Positions 1 through 5,453 of a DNA stretch of 5,580 nt are shown piece by piece. The notes beneath the pieces were generated by a model. It was not told the origin of the DNA and did not search any database. It saw only the letters and a program-made list of their open reading frames with translations. The DNA is taken from NCBI GenBank assembly GCA_029865445.1, contig JAOUGY010000258.1:1-5580 (forward strand). Reading direction: 5' to 3'. The position numbers and the translations under genes are program-made. This DNA comes from Acidimicrobiia bacterium. Its GTDB lineage: Bacteria > Actinomycetota > Acidimicrobiia > Spongiisociales > ZC4RG35. Within the stretch, counting starts at the first letter, position 1; each line of letters begins with the position of its first letter.

Positions 1-489
1 TGGGCCATGCCGGCCGTGGACCCTCGGGCGGGCGTTCACGATCGCTTCACATTCGTGGCAGAGCTCATGGCGTCCGCCTCCCGCCGCCTCGGCGCCGATG
101 CGGCGGTCGGCGAGGTTGAGGGCGAATACTGTCCGGGCTCGTATTCGGTGAACATCGGGGGACGGTTCAAGGTGATGGGCGTCGGCCAGCGGCTGGTGCG
201 TGGTGCCGCCCACGTGGGAGGTGTCGTCGTCGTCAGCGATTCGGCTCGACTGCGAGAGGTGCTGGTCCCGGTGTACTCGGCTCTCGACCTGGCATGGTCT
301 CCTCCCACCGCAGGGGCACTCGAAGACGCGATCGGCCCCGTCGAGTTGAGCACGGTGCGAAGGGCCATCCTCGAAGAGATCTCTGAGATTGCGGAGCTCG
401 AACCGGCCTCGCTACCCATCGAGGTGACCGAGATGGGACGGCGCCTGGCCACCAACCACCTACCGGAGCCCGTTCGCGGTTTAGCCTGA
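1..489 (+). CDS. Lipoate-protein ligase A family protein, 5'-truncated
   Basis: The reading frame is open from base 1 (TGG GCC ATG...) to TGA at 487-489, so about 162 C-terminal residues are visible and the N-terminal part lies outside the window. The ATG at base 7 is probably an internal methionine. The segment G-E-Y-C-P-G-S-Y-S-V-N followed by G-R-F-K-V-M-G-V-G-Q-R and then V-R-G-A-A-H-V-G-G-V-V-V-V matches the BPL/LplA/LipB catalytic fold as seen in actinobacterial lipoate ligase-like proteins, where a K-x-x-G-x-x-Q-R segment lines the lipoyl-AMP pocket. Such enzymes attach lipoate, or transfer octanoyl/lipoyl groups, onto lysines of E2 and GcvH proteins in the cytoplasm. The C-terminal residues (about 100-162) form a helical tail without a recognised motif. 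The next gene begins 4 bases after the stop, so they are probably co-transcribed. Ligase, octanoyltransferase and amidotransferase members cannot be separated without the N-terminus. Confidence 0.78.
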   Translation, partial: WAMPAVDPRAGVHDRFTFVAELMASASRRLGADAAVGEVEGEYCPGSYSVNIGGRFKVMGVGQRLVRGAAHVGGVVVVSDSARLREVLVPVYSALDLAWSPPTAGALEDAIGPVELSTVRRAILEEISEIAELEPASLPIEVTEMGRRLATNHLPEPVRGLA

Positions 490-493
490 TCGG

Positions 494-1645
494 ATGCGGG
501 TCCTCCTGCTCAACGGTCCCAATTTGAACCTGCTCGGAACGAGACGCCCCGACGTGTACGGGTCGACGACGCTGGTGGAGCTCGAGTCGATGTTCGCCGC
601 GTGGGCGGACGAGCTGGGGATCGACGAGGTGGGCGCGTTTCAGAGCAATCACGAAGGCGCGCTCATCGACCGCCTCCATGCAGCGCGGGGCCACGTCGAC
701 GGGGTGGTGTTCAATCCTGGTGCCTTCACGCATTCTTCGTACGCGCTCCACGACGCCATCGAGGCCGTCGAGATCCCGACCGTGGAGGTTCACATCTCCA
801 ACGTCGAGGAGCGAGAGGAGTGGCGGCGCCGCTCCGTGGTCCGCCCCGCCTGCGTGTACACGATCTACGGGCGTGGGACCGACGGCTACCGATGGGGCCT
901 CCGGCACCTGGTCGCCCGGTCTCGCCGGCCCGTGGAAACGATCCGGTACGGGCCTGCGAACAGCCAGCGCGGGGATCTCCGCCTCCCCGTATCTCCCGGA
1001 CCTCACCCTCTCGTTGTGCTGATTCACGGCGGGTTCTGGCGACACATGTGGACCGCCGACACCACAGAACTCATCGCGGATGACCTCACGGCGCGCGGAC
1101 TGGCGACGTTCAACATCGAATACCGCCGCGTGGGCGACGGCGGTGGAGGCACCCGGACGGTCGACGACGTCATCGCCGCCATCGAGGCGGTCTTGCGCCA
1201 CCCCGACGTCGACGCCGGTCGCTGGGCGGTCCTCGGCCATTCGGCGGGCGGGCAGCTCGCCCTGCTCGGGGCCAAGCATTTCGCCGGTCGGGGCCAATCT
1301 CCGCGGCTCGTCGTGCCCATGGGGGCGGTCACCGATCTGCGGATGGCGATTTCGAACTCGATCGGCGCAGGAGCGGCCGCCGAGTTTGTCGGTGACGAGC
1401 CGGTCGCCGCTCTGTCGCCGGTGGAATCGGTTCCGATCGGTGCGTCGATCCTGGTTGCACACGGGGTCGACGACGACCGCGTCCCGGTGACTCAGGGAGA
1501 GGCGTTCGTCAACTCGGCCAGGAGCGCCGGCGACACCGTCGACACGTTTCTCGAAGACGGCATCGGTCATTTCGACTTTCTCGAACCGAACCGCCATGCA
1601 TGGACCACTGTGGCGGCTGCCATCGGCGAGGCGCTGATCTCTTGA
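494..1645 (+). CDS. aroQ: Type II 3-dehydroquinate dehydratase fused to alpha/beta hydrolase
   Basis: This is a 383-residue ORF with two complete domains. Residues 1-145 are a type II dehydroquinase, which converts 3-dehydroquinate to 3-dehydroshikimate in the shikimate pathway. It shows L-N-G-P-N-L-N-L-L-G (6-15), catalytic Arg17 and Tyr22 (P-D-V-Y-G) with the usual five-residue spacing, F-Q-S-N-H-E-G (49-55), F-N-P-G-A-F-T-H-S-S (73-82) and E-V-H-I-S-N-V (98-104). Normal AroQ is about 145 residues and stops here. Residues 147-383 are an alpha/beta hydrolase of the BD-FAE/kynurenine-formamidase-like type: oxyanion motif H-G-G-F-W-R (178-183), nucleophile Ser250 in G-H-S-A-G-G, Asp327 in H-G-V-D-D-D-R-V-P and His359 in G-I-G-H-F. 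The hydrolase substrate is unknown. There is no stop or frameshift at the junction. An in-frame GTG at 932 could restart the hydrolase, but no Shine-Dalgarno precedes it. The ATG at 494 is 4 bases after the ligase stop and lacks a clear Shine-Dalgarno, which suggests coupled translation. The symbol applies only to the N-terminal domain. Confidence 0.93.
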   Translation: MRVLLLNGPNLNLLGTRRPDVYGSTTLVELESMFAAWADELGIDEVGAFQSNHEGALIDRLHAARGHVDGVVFNPGAFTHSSYALHDAIEAVEIPTVEVHISNVEEREEWRRRSVVRPACVYTIYGRGTDGYRWGLRHLVARSRRPVETIRYGPANSQRGDLRLPVSPGPHPLVVLIHGGFWRHMWTADTTELIADDLTARGLATFNIEYRRVGDGGGGTRTVDDVIAAIEAVLRHPDVDAGRWAVLGHSAGGQLALLGAKHFAGRGQSPRLVVPMGAVTDLRMAISNSIGAGAAAEFVGDEPVAALSPVESVPIGASILVAHGVDDDRVPVTQGEAFVNSARSAGDTVDTFLEDGIGHFDFLEPNRHAWTTVAAAIGEALIS

Positions 1646-2256
1646 TCGGCGTCGTCATCACGCTCGCCGCAACGGCGTGGCTGGTGGCTTCCACCGTTCG
1701 CGAGAGCCAGGCCAGGTACATCGCCAAACCGCTCGCGTCGGCCGGGTTCCTGATAACGGCGATCACCGGCCCTCTCGCTCCTGGTACCCGAGCCACACTC
1801 GTGTTCGCCGGGCTGGTGTTGGGCGCCACCGGGGATATGGCACTGATGGGGCAGTCCGACCGGGCTTTCATCACCGGGCTGGTTGCGTTTCTCGCCGGCC
1901 ACATCGCATACGTTGTGGCCTTCGCTCTGGACGTGGGACCGTTGCTGTGGTTCGGGGCTGCTGTGGCCTCCGTCTTGGTGATCGTCGTGTTGCGGTGGCT
2001 CCGGCCCTTCCTCTCGCCTCCGTTCCACCTCGCCGTGCCGGTGTACGTCGTGGTGATTGCGGCGATGGTCGCCGTGGGGATCGGCAGCGCACGGGCCTAC
2101 CCCCTTGCCGGTATCGGCGCCGTGCTCTTCGCGGCGTCGGACGTGTTCGTGGCCCGCGAGCGCTTCGTCCACTCGTCGGCTCTGAACCCGGTGCTCGGAT
2201 TGCCGTTGTACTACGCCGGCCAGCTCGCCATCGCCATCACGGCAATCGCCGGATGA
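1642..2256 (+). CDS. YhhN family membrane protein (lysoplasmalogenase-like)
   Basis: From a TTG at 1642 this gives 204 residues, a normal size for the YhhN/TMEM86 family. Characterised members hydrolyse the vinyl-ether bond of lysoplasmalogens within the membrane; others remain untested. Family marks are Y-I-A-K-P-L (26-31), G-A-T-G-D-M-A-L (61-68), F-L-A-G-H-I-A-Y (83-90), G-A-V-L-F-A-A-S-D (159-167) and P-L-Y-Y-A-G-Q-L (188-195). Hydrophobic stretches throughout suggest about seven or eight helices. The TTG overlaps the previous stop as TTGA and has GAGG at 1628-1631, 10 bases upstream. The first in-frame ATG, at 1600, would add 14 Cys/His/Arg-rich residues lying inside the upstream gene and is unlikely. 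The overlap points to translational coupling with the AroQ-hydrolase. Family is near certain; enzymatic activity is inferred from the family, and plasmalogen or other ether-lipid substrates are not shown here. Confidence 0.88.
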   Translation: MIGVVITLAATAWLVASTVRESQARYIAKPLASAGFLITAITGPLAPGTRATLVFAGLVLGATGDMALMGQSDRAFITGLVAFLAGHIAYVVAFALDVGPLLWFGAAVASVLVIVVLRWLRPFLSPPFHLAVPVYVVVIAAMVAVGIGSARAYPLAGIGAVLFAASDVFVARERFVHSSALNPVLGLPLYYAGQLAIAITAIAG

Positions 2257-2288
2257 CGCGAGTCGCCTCCCACATTCTTCCAGTCCAG

Positions 2289-2318
2289 TTGCCGGTCTCC
2301 GCTCGCGCGTCGTAATGT
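2289..2318 (+). promoter_or_regulatory. Possible promoter for the SLT-like gene
   Basis: TTGCCG (2289-2294) and TAATGT (2313-2318, fits TANNNT) are separated by 18 bases within the 63-base gap after the YhhN gene. The predicted transcript start near 2325 would lie downstream of the ATG at 2320, which favours the ATG at 2374 as the true start. The -35 is partial, so this is tentative. Confidence 0.35.
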
Positions 2319-2365
2319 CATGGCGACCCGAGCTGGGAGGCTTCCCCCGGCCAGCCAATTCGGGC

Positions 2366-2370
2366 GGAGG
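2366..2370 (+). promoter_or_regulatory. Ribosome binding site GGAGG deciding the start at 2374
   Basis: GGAGG ends three bases before the ATG at 2374. The spacing is short, but the upstream in-frame ATG at 2320 has no Shine-Dalgarno at all. The resulting protein starts directly with a short basic segment and a hydrophobic helix, as expected for a signal or anchor. Confidence 0.45.
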
Positions 2371-2373
2371 TAC

Positions 2374-2967
2374 ATGAGAGCGCATCGTGTCGCATTGCTG
2401 GCCACGTGGATCGTGGTCTCCCTGTTTGTCGTAGCGGGCTTCGCCAATTTCAGCGCGAACGACCCGCCGACAACGAGCGACTCCCCCATTCCAACCTATG
2501 ACGCCCGCCTGGGCGCGGACGCAGGAGCCGTCTCGGCGATGGCGTTTGCATTCCTCGCCGACCAACCGCTCGCGGTGCAAGCGAAGTCCGCTCCACCCGA
2601 ACCGGAGGAAGAGGCCGAGGCGCCCGCTGCCGACTCGTCGCAGCGGTCGAGCACCACATTTGTCCGGTCCAGCATTCTGAACGAGTCCACGGTTCGCGAC
2701 ACCCTGTCGCGCTACTTCCAACCCGAAGACGTGGCACGGGCCGTCCGGAGCGCCTGGTGTGCCTCCAACTTCGATCCGGGATTCCAGAACGCCGAGACCC
2801 AGGGCGCGGGCATGTTCCAGCTGAGCCCACAACAGTGGGCAGACCATGCGGGCGCGGCCGGCGTACCCAACGGCCAGATCGTGGACCCCGGCGCCAACGC
2901 CGCCGTCGCCGCCTACATCGTCTACAACGTTCAAGGCGGATGGTCGAACCTCGCATGCAGCGGATGA
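2374..2967 (+). CDS. Membrane-anchored SLT/lysozyme-like domain protein lacking catalytic Glu
   Basis: Counting from ATG 2374 the protein has 197 residues (215 from the alternative ATG 2320). A basic N-terminus (M-R-A-H-R) precedes a hydrophobic helix at about 6-24, a signal peptide or anchor that would place the rest outside the membrane. A Pro/Glu-rich linker (about 73-87) leads to a C-terminal SLT-like domain at about 99-197. Its marks are W-C-A-S-N-F-D-P (128-135), Q-G-A-G-M-F-Q-L-S-P (143-152), Q-Q-W (153-155), D-P-G-A-N-A-A-V-A-A-Y (171-181) and a terminal G-G-W-S-N-L-A-C. In lytic transglycosylases the first motif normally reads E-S-x-F-x-P with a catalytic Glu; here the codon is GCC (Ala130), two base changes from a Glu codon. 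Cys129 and Cys195 could form a disulfide. It may therefore bind peptidoglycan rather than cut it, unless another acid has taken over. The stop overlaps the next gene as ATGA. Confidence 0.75.
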   Translation: MRAHRVALLATWIVVSLFVVAGFANFSANDPPTTSDSPIPTYDARLGADAGAVSAMAFAFLADQPLAVQAKSAPPEPEEEAEAPAADSSQRSSTTFVRSSILNESTVRDTLSRYFQPEDVARAVRSAWCASNFDPGFQNAETQGAGMFQLSPQQWADHAGAAGVPNGQIVDPGANAAVAAYIVYNVQGGWSNLACSG

Positions 2968-3365
2968 CCGACAAACCCGTCAAGGGGGCAGGCGGCAAAC
3001 CGGGTGGCATTCCGCAGTTCTTGCTGGGCACTGCGATGACGATCGGTGGGCTCTACTTGCTGCTCAACGCTCTCCAGGTCGTGAGCTGGTTCGGTGGAAG
3101 GCTCTTCGGGATCGGTGGTCTCGGTGTGACCAGCGGGATGATCATGATCCCGTTCATCATCGGCATCGTCATCATCTTCTACGACGCCGAGAAATGGTAC
3201 GGGTGGTTGCTGGCGATAGGCTCGATTCTCGCCCTCATCATCGGGGCGATCGCCAGCGTCGAGTTCCGGTTCCAGCGCATGACCGCATTCGAGTTCATCG
3301 TGATCCTCGTGCTCCTCTTCGGAGGAATCGGTCTCGTCTTCCGATCGGTCCGGAACATCGCCTGA
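2964..3365 (+). CDS. Small four-helix membrane protein of unknown function
   Basis: The ATG at 2964 overlaps the preceding TGA as ATGA and yields 133 residues. In-frame ATGs at 2940 and 2955 are alternatives lying inside the upstream gene; the ATGA overlap makes 2964 the best choice. The N-terminus (1-15) is polar and Gly/Lys-rich. Four hydrophobic segments follow at about 18-40, 56-73, 80-99 and 108-126. The loops contain F-Y-D-A-E-K-W-Y-G-W (72-81), a short E-F-R-F-Q-R-M segment (100-106) before helix four, and a basic tail (R-S-V-R). The pattern, including S-G-M-I-M-I-P-F and A-F-E-F-I-V-I-L-V-L-L, resembles a small conserved bacterial membrane protein that I recognise by pattern but cannot name. 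No catalytic motif is visible. Tight coupling suggests it is made with the SLT-like protein and may act with it at the membrane; that is inference. Confidence 0.8.
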   Translation: MTDKPVKGAGGKPGGIPQFLLGTAMTIGGLYLLLNALQVVSWFGGRLFGIGGLGVTSGMIMIPFIIGIVIIFYDAEKWYGWLLAIGSILALIIGAIASVEFRFQRMTAFEFIVILVLLFGGIGLVFRSVRNIA

Positions 3366-3421
3366 AAGAGCTTTCGGTGAAGGACCCACGCTGCCGACGT
3401 GTCGAAGCGCCGCGTCCGTGA

Positions 3422-3443
3422 GGCAGGCCACGACGTGACTGCC
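3422..3443 (+). promoter_or_regulatory. Dyad over the -35 region of the ATPase gene, possible operator
   Basis: Outer arms GGCAG (3422-3426) and CTGCC (3439-3443) enclose inner arms CACG (3429-3432) and CGTG (3434-3437). The arms are separated by two bases on the left and one on the right. With a transcript start at 3463 this spans about -41 to -20. No run of T follows, so it does not look like an intrinsic terminator for the upstream unit, although that alternative remains. Confidence 0.4.
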
Positions 3444-3450
3444 GTACCTC

Positions 3451-3456
3451 TACGAT
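3451..3456 (+). promoter_or_regulatory. -10 box of a leaderless promoter for the ATPase gene
   Basis: TACGAT fits the actinobacterial TANNNT consensus and occupies exactly -12 to -7 if transcription begins at the GTG at 3463. No Shine-Dalgarno is present before that GTG, which agrees with leaderless translation. No good -35 is seen (CCACGA at 3428-3433). Confidence 0.5.
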
Positions 3457-3462
3457 TTCGAT

Positions 3463-4179
3463 GTGCGGTATCTGAGGGGCGCGGCCATGGACGACGGGTA
3501 CGAAGGCGAGTCGGACTACGCCTTCACACTCCCCGCCACTCGGGCGCTCCCCGACATCACGTTCGAAACCGTCACGGTGTTGGTTGGCGACAACGGAACC
3601 GGGAAGTCCACGCTCGTGGAGGCGCTGGCGGTGGCAGCCGGGTTCAATGCCGAAGGTGGAAGCAAGAACCTTCGCTTCAGCACTCACAGCACTCACTCCA
3701 ACCTCGCCCGGGCGCTCGTGCTGACCTTCGACCGGATGCCCCGGTGGGGCTGGTTCTTTCGGGCCGAGACCTACTACGGGATGGCGTCGTACATCGCCAC
3801 TGACGACGACCCGGCGGCCGGGATCAAGGGACTGTTTCCCGACCTGCACAATCGGTCCCACGGAGAGTCGTTCGTGACGCTCATGGAGTCGAGGATGATG
3901 AGCGACGGCCTCTACCTCCTCGACGAACCCGAGTCGGCCCTGTCCTTCGTCGGTCAGCTCCGGCTCCTCCGGATCATGCACGAAGCGATTGGCCAAGGCG
4001 CCCAGTTCATCCTGGCAACCCACTCTCCGCTCCTCATGGCATTCCCGGGCGCGGCGATCTACGAATTAGATGACACTGGAGCGAGGCGAGTTCACTACGA
4101 CGAGGTTGACACCGTCTCGCAGTGGCGGACGTTCCTCGCCGACCCCGACCGCTACTTTCACCACCTGTTCAGTAACTGA
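3463..4179 (+). CDS. AAA family ATPase (COG3910-like, ABC-type nucleotide-binding fold)
   Basis: This soluble 238-residue single-domain ATPase has Walker A G-D-N-G-T-G-K-S-T (42-50), a signature-like S-H-G-E-S-F (132-137), Walker B L-Y-L-L-D-E-P (150-156) with E-S-A-L-S after it, and an H-loop A-T-H-S-P-L-L (185-191). The layout matches the small predicted ATPases of COG3910, which resemble SMC/ABC ATPase heads but have only a short insert between Walker A and the signature and no transporter partner. Their cellular role is not established. The C-terminal F-L-A-D-P-D-R-Y-F-H-H-L-F is also usual in this family. GTG 3463 is preferred over ATG 3487 because R-Y-L-R just after it belongs to the conserved start of the family and because of the -10 box spacing; a stop at 3436-3438 closes the frame upstream. 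No neighbouring gene on the same strand follows, so it seems monocistronic. It faces the lipoprotein gene, with 21 bases between the stops. Confidence 0.88.
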   Translation: MRYLRGAAMDDGYEGESDYAFTLPATRALPDITFETVTVLVGDNGTGKSTLVEALAVAAGFNAEGGSKNLRFSTHSTHSNLARALVLTFDRMPRWGWFFRAETYYGMASYIATDDDPAAGIKGLFPDLHNRSHGESFVTLMESRMMSDGLYLLDEPESALSFVGQLRLLRIMHEAIGQGAQFILATHSPLLMAFPGAAIYELDDTGARRVHYDEVDTVSQWRTFLADPDRYFHHLFSN

Positions 4180-4200
4180 CACTCCGCGACGGGACCTGGC

Positions 4201-5268
4201 CTATGGCACGTACTGGGTGACGAGTTCGGTCAGTTCTCCGTCGTTGATGTAGATCCACACGAGACAGAACTCGCCGGGACACATGAGGAAGCCGCTCGTA
4301 GGATCGGCGACCCATGCCGGCCACTCGAGGCGATCGAACGTGGCCGGATCGTCGGTCAGACGGAATGCGATCGCATCGCCGGCAACCGGGACATCTCTCA
4401 GTGCGTCGCTGTCGTTGCGGATGTAGTAGTCGTTGGGTAGCGGGATCTCGGTCTCACCGTCCTCGGCCGCTGCCTCGTTCGCCGCCTCTCCGCCAAACCA
4501 GCAGGCGAGGTCGAAGCCGATCGAGTCGGCGTCGACCGAGCGCATCACTCCGAACCAGGCACCGTCGGGAAGGCCGTCGATCCCCGGCGCACACCCCGAC
4601 CCGTTCGCTCCGTCACTACCCGCGAACGGTTCCGGAACCCATCCCACGTTCTCCCCGACCGCGTAGAGAGCCGAACTCCCGGTGGGCGGCCAATCCGACC
4701 GGTCGATCGTTACACACCCGGTCTGGACGAACTCACCAAACGCCTCACAACTCCCACCAAAGGTGTAGGTGACCGACTCGACGTCGGTGAACTGGAAGAC
4801 CGTTTCGGTGAGCTGGGCGATGAGCGACGCGCTCCCGCAACTCGACGACGCGTTGGGGATGATCTGGGAGAAGTCGGAGAAGTCCACAGTCGCCGCACCC
4901 CCTTCGAGCGACACGTCCACCACAACTACGGCCGTTTCCGGCCCGAAGAACGACGACGCACCCGCCGCGACCTCGTCATCGGTCGGTCCCGTCAGCAGTG
5001 CCGTCAGGGCTCCTTGGATCCGGTCGATGTCGGCAGGGATCTCCCGCCGATACGACTCGACCTCCGAGCAGGTGACCGGATCGGTGATCCCGAAGTAGAC
5101 GTCGACAACCACGGTCTCCGCGGTAGAGGTCGTCGTCGTGGCGACGCTCGTGGCCGGTGCGATCGTGGTGGGAACGGTGGTCGTAGCGGTGGTTGTGGTC
5201 GTGGTGTCGTCGCCGACCCGGCTGCCGCAGGCGGCGAGCAGCACCAACAAAGCAGCGAATCGTTTCAT
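4201..5268 (-). CDS. GerMN domain lipoprotein with conserved C-terminal domain
   Basis: ATG at 5268 gives 355 residues. It is chosen over the upstream in-frame ATG at 5310 because GGAGG (5274-5278) lies 5 bases before it and because it yields a clean lipoprotein signal: M-K-R, a hydrophobic core, and lipobox L-A-A-C with Cys14 as the lipidated residue. A threonine-rich linker (22-52) follows. Residues 53-186 form a GerMN domain: V-V-V-D-V-Y-F, A-L-T-A-L-L-T-G-P-T, A-T-V-D-F-S-D-F, and S-S-S-C-G-S before A-Q-L-T-E-T-V. The C-terminal part (about 198-355) carries G-L-P-D-G-A-W-F-G, F-D-L-A-C-W-F-G-G-E-A-A (252-263), A-A-A-E-D-G-E, P-N-D-Y-Y-I-R-N-D (278-286), and an end rich in aromatic residues. 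I recall similar segments in actinobacterial lipoproteins but cannot name the domain. Eight further cysteines suggest disulfides, consistent with an exported location. GerMN was named from spore-germination proteins, but occurs widely in non-sporulating bacteria, so no sporulation role is implied. It is divergent from a response regulator. Confidence 0.87.
   Translation of the reverse strand: MKRFAALLVLLAACGSRVGDDTTTTTTATTTVPTTIAPATSVATTTTSTAETVVVDVYFGITDPVTCSEVESYRREIPADIDRIQGALTALLTGPTDDEVAAGASSFFGPETAVVVVDVSLEGGAATVDFSDFSQIIPNASSSCGSASLIAQLTETVFQFTDVESVTYTFGGSCEAFGEFVQTGCVTIDRSDWPPTGSSALYAVGENVGWVPEPFAGSDGANGSGCAPGIDGLPDGAWFGVMRSVDADSIGFDLACWFGGEAANEAAAEDGETEIPLPNDYYIRNDSDALRDVPVAGDAIAFRLTDDPATFDRLEWPAWVADPTSGFLMCPGEFCLVWIYINDGELTELVTQYVP
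5113..5206. repeat. Low-complexity tract encoding the threonine-rich linker
   Basis: On the plus strand the tract is a run of GGT/CGT/GGT-like triplets; on the coding (minus) strand it encodes mostly Thr with Val, Ala and Pro, at residues 22-52 of the lipoprotein. The repeats are imperfect in codon choice, so this is a compositional linker rather than a fresh microsatellite expansion. Such linkers hold a domain away from the membrane anchor. Confidence 0.6.
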
Positions 5269-5273
5269 CGATG

Positions 5274-5278
5274 CCTCC
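5274..5278 (-). promoter_or_regulatory. Ribosome binding site GGAGG of the lipoprotein gene
   Basis: On the minus strand GGAGG is followed by CATCG and then ATG (5268-5266), a five-base spacing that is near ideal. It fixes the lipoprotein start and excludes the longer frame from 5310. Confidence 0.85.
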
Positions 5279-5447
5279 AAAGCACTTTCGAGGCCAACGT
5301 ACGACTCCAAGCGGCGGCCCCGTAGAGCAATTCATCAGTTGCACGCGAGGGAAGGAGTGGTATCGCTCCGATCTAGGACGCTCTCGAGCGAACGCCGATC
5401 TTGAGAGAACGCTGAGGGGGTAGGCAAACCGTCGGGTCGGTCAGAGC

Positions 5448-5453
5448 CATAAT
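5448..5453 (+). promoter_or_regulatory. -10 box of a leaderless promoter for the response regulator
   Basis: CATAAT matches TATAAT at five of six positions and sits at exactly -12 to -7 from the A of the ATG at 5460. No Shine-Dalgarno lies in the six bases between the box and the ATG. No recognisable -35 is present. Confidence 0.5.

Noticed and set aside
233..1597. Long minus-strand open frame of 454 codons opposite the ligase and AroQ-hydrolase genes
   Set aside because: It has no recognisable domain, an Arg/Pro/His-rich composition, and lies antisense to genes with clear catalytic motifs. It is a by-product of high GC content.
2257..2307. Inverted repeat CGCGAG ... CTCGCG after the YhhN gene as a terminator
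   Set aside because: The arms are only six bases with a loop of about 39 bases and no T tract; expected by chance at this GC content.
1567..2934. Long minus-strand open frame of 455 codons opposite YhhN and the SLT-like gene
   Set aside because: It spans two real genes and an intergenic gap, is low-complexity and charged, and has no motif. It is an antisense shadow.
3679..3696. Perfect 9-base tandem duplication (AGCACTCAC twice) in the ATPase gene
   Set aside because: It encodes Ser-Thr-His twice in a region where family members have similar Ser/Thr/His residues, so it need not be a recent insertion and does not disturb the frame.
4180..4200. Bidirectional terminator between the convergent ATPase and lipoprotein genes
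   Set aside because: The 21-base gap shows no stem-loop or T tract; any terminator would have to lie within the coding ends.
4201..5268. Sporulation or germination role for the GerMN protein
   Set aside because: The domain name comes from Bacillus GerM, but the domain occurs in many non-sporulating bacteria and no sporulation gene is present here.
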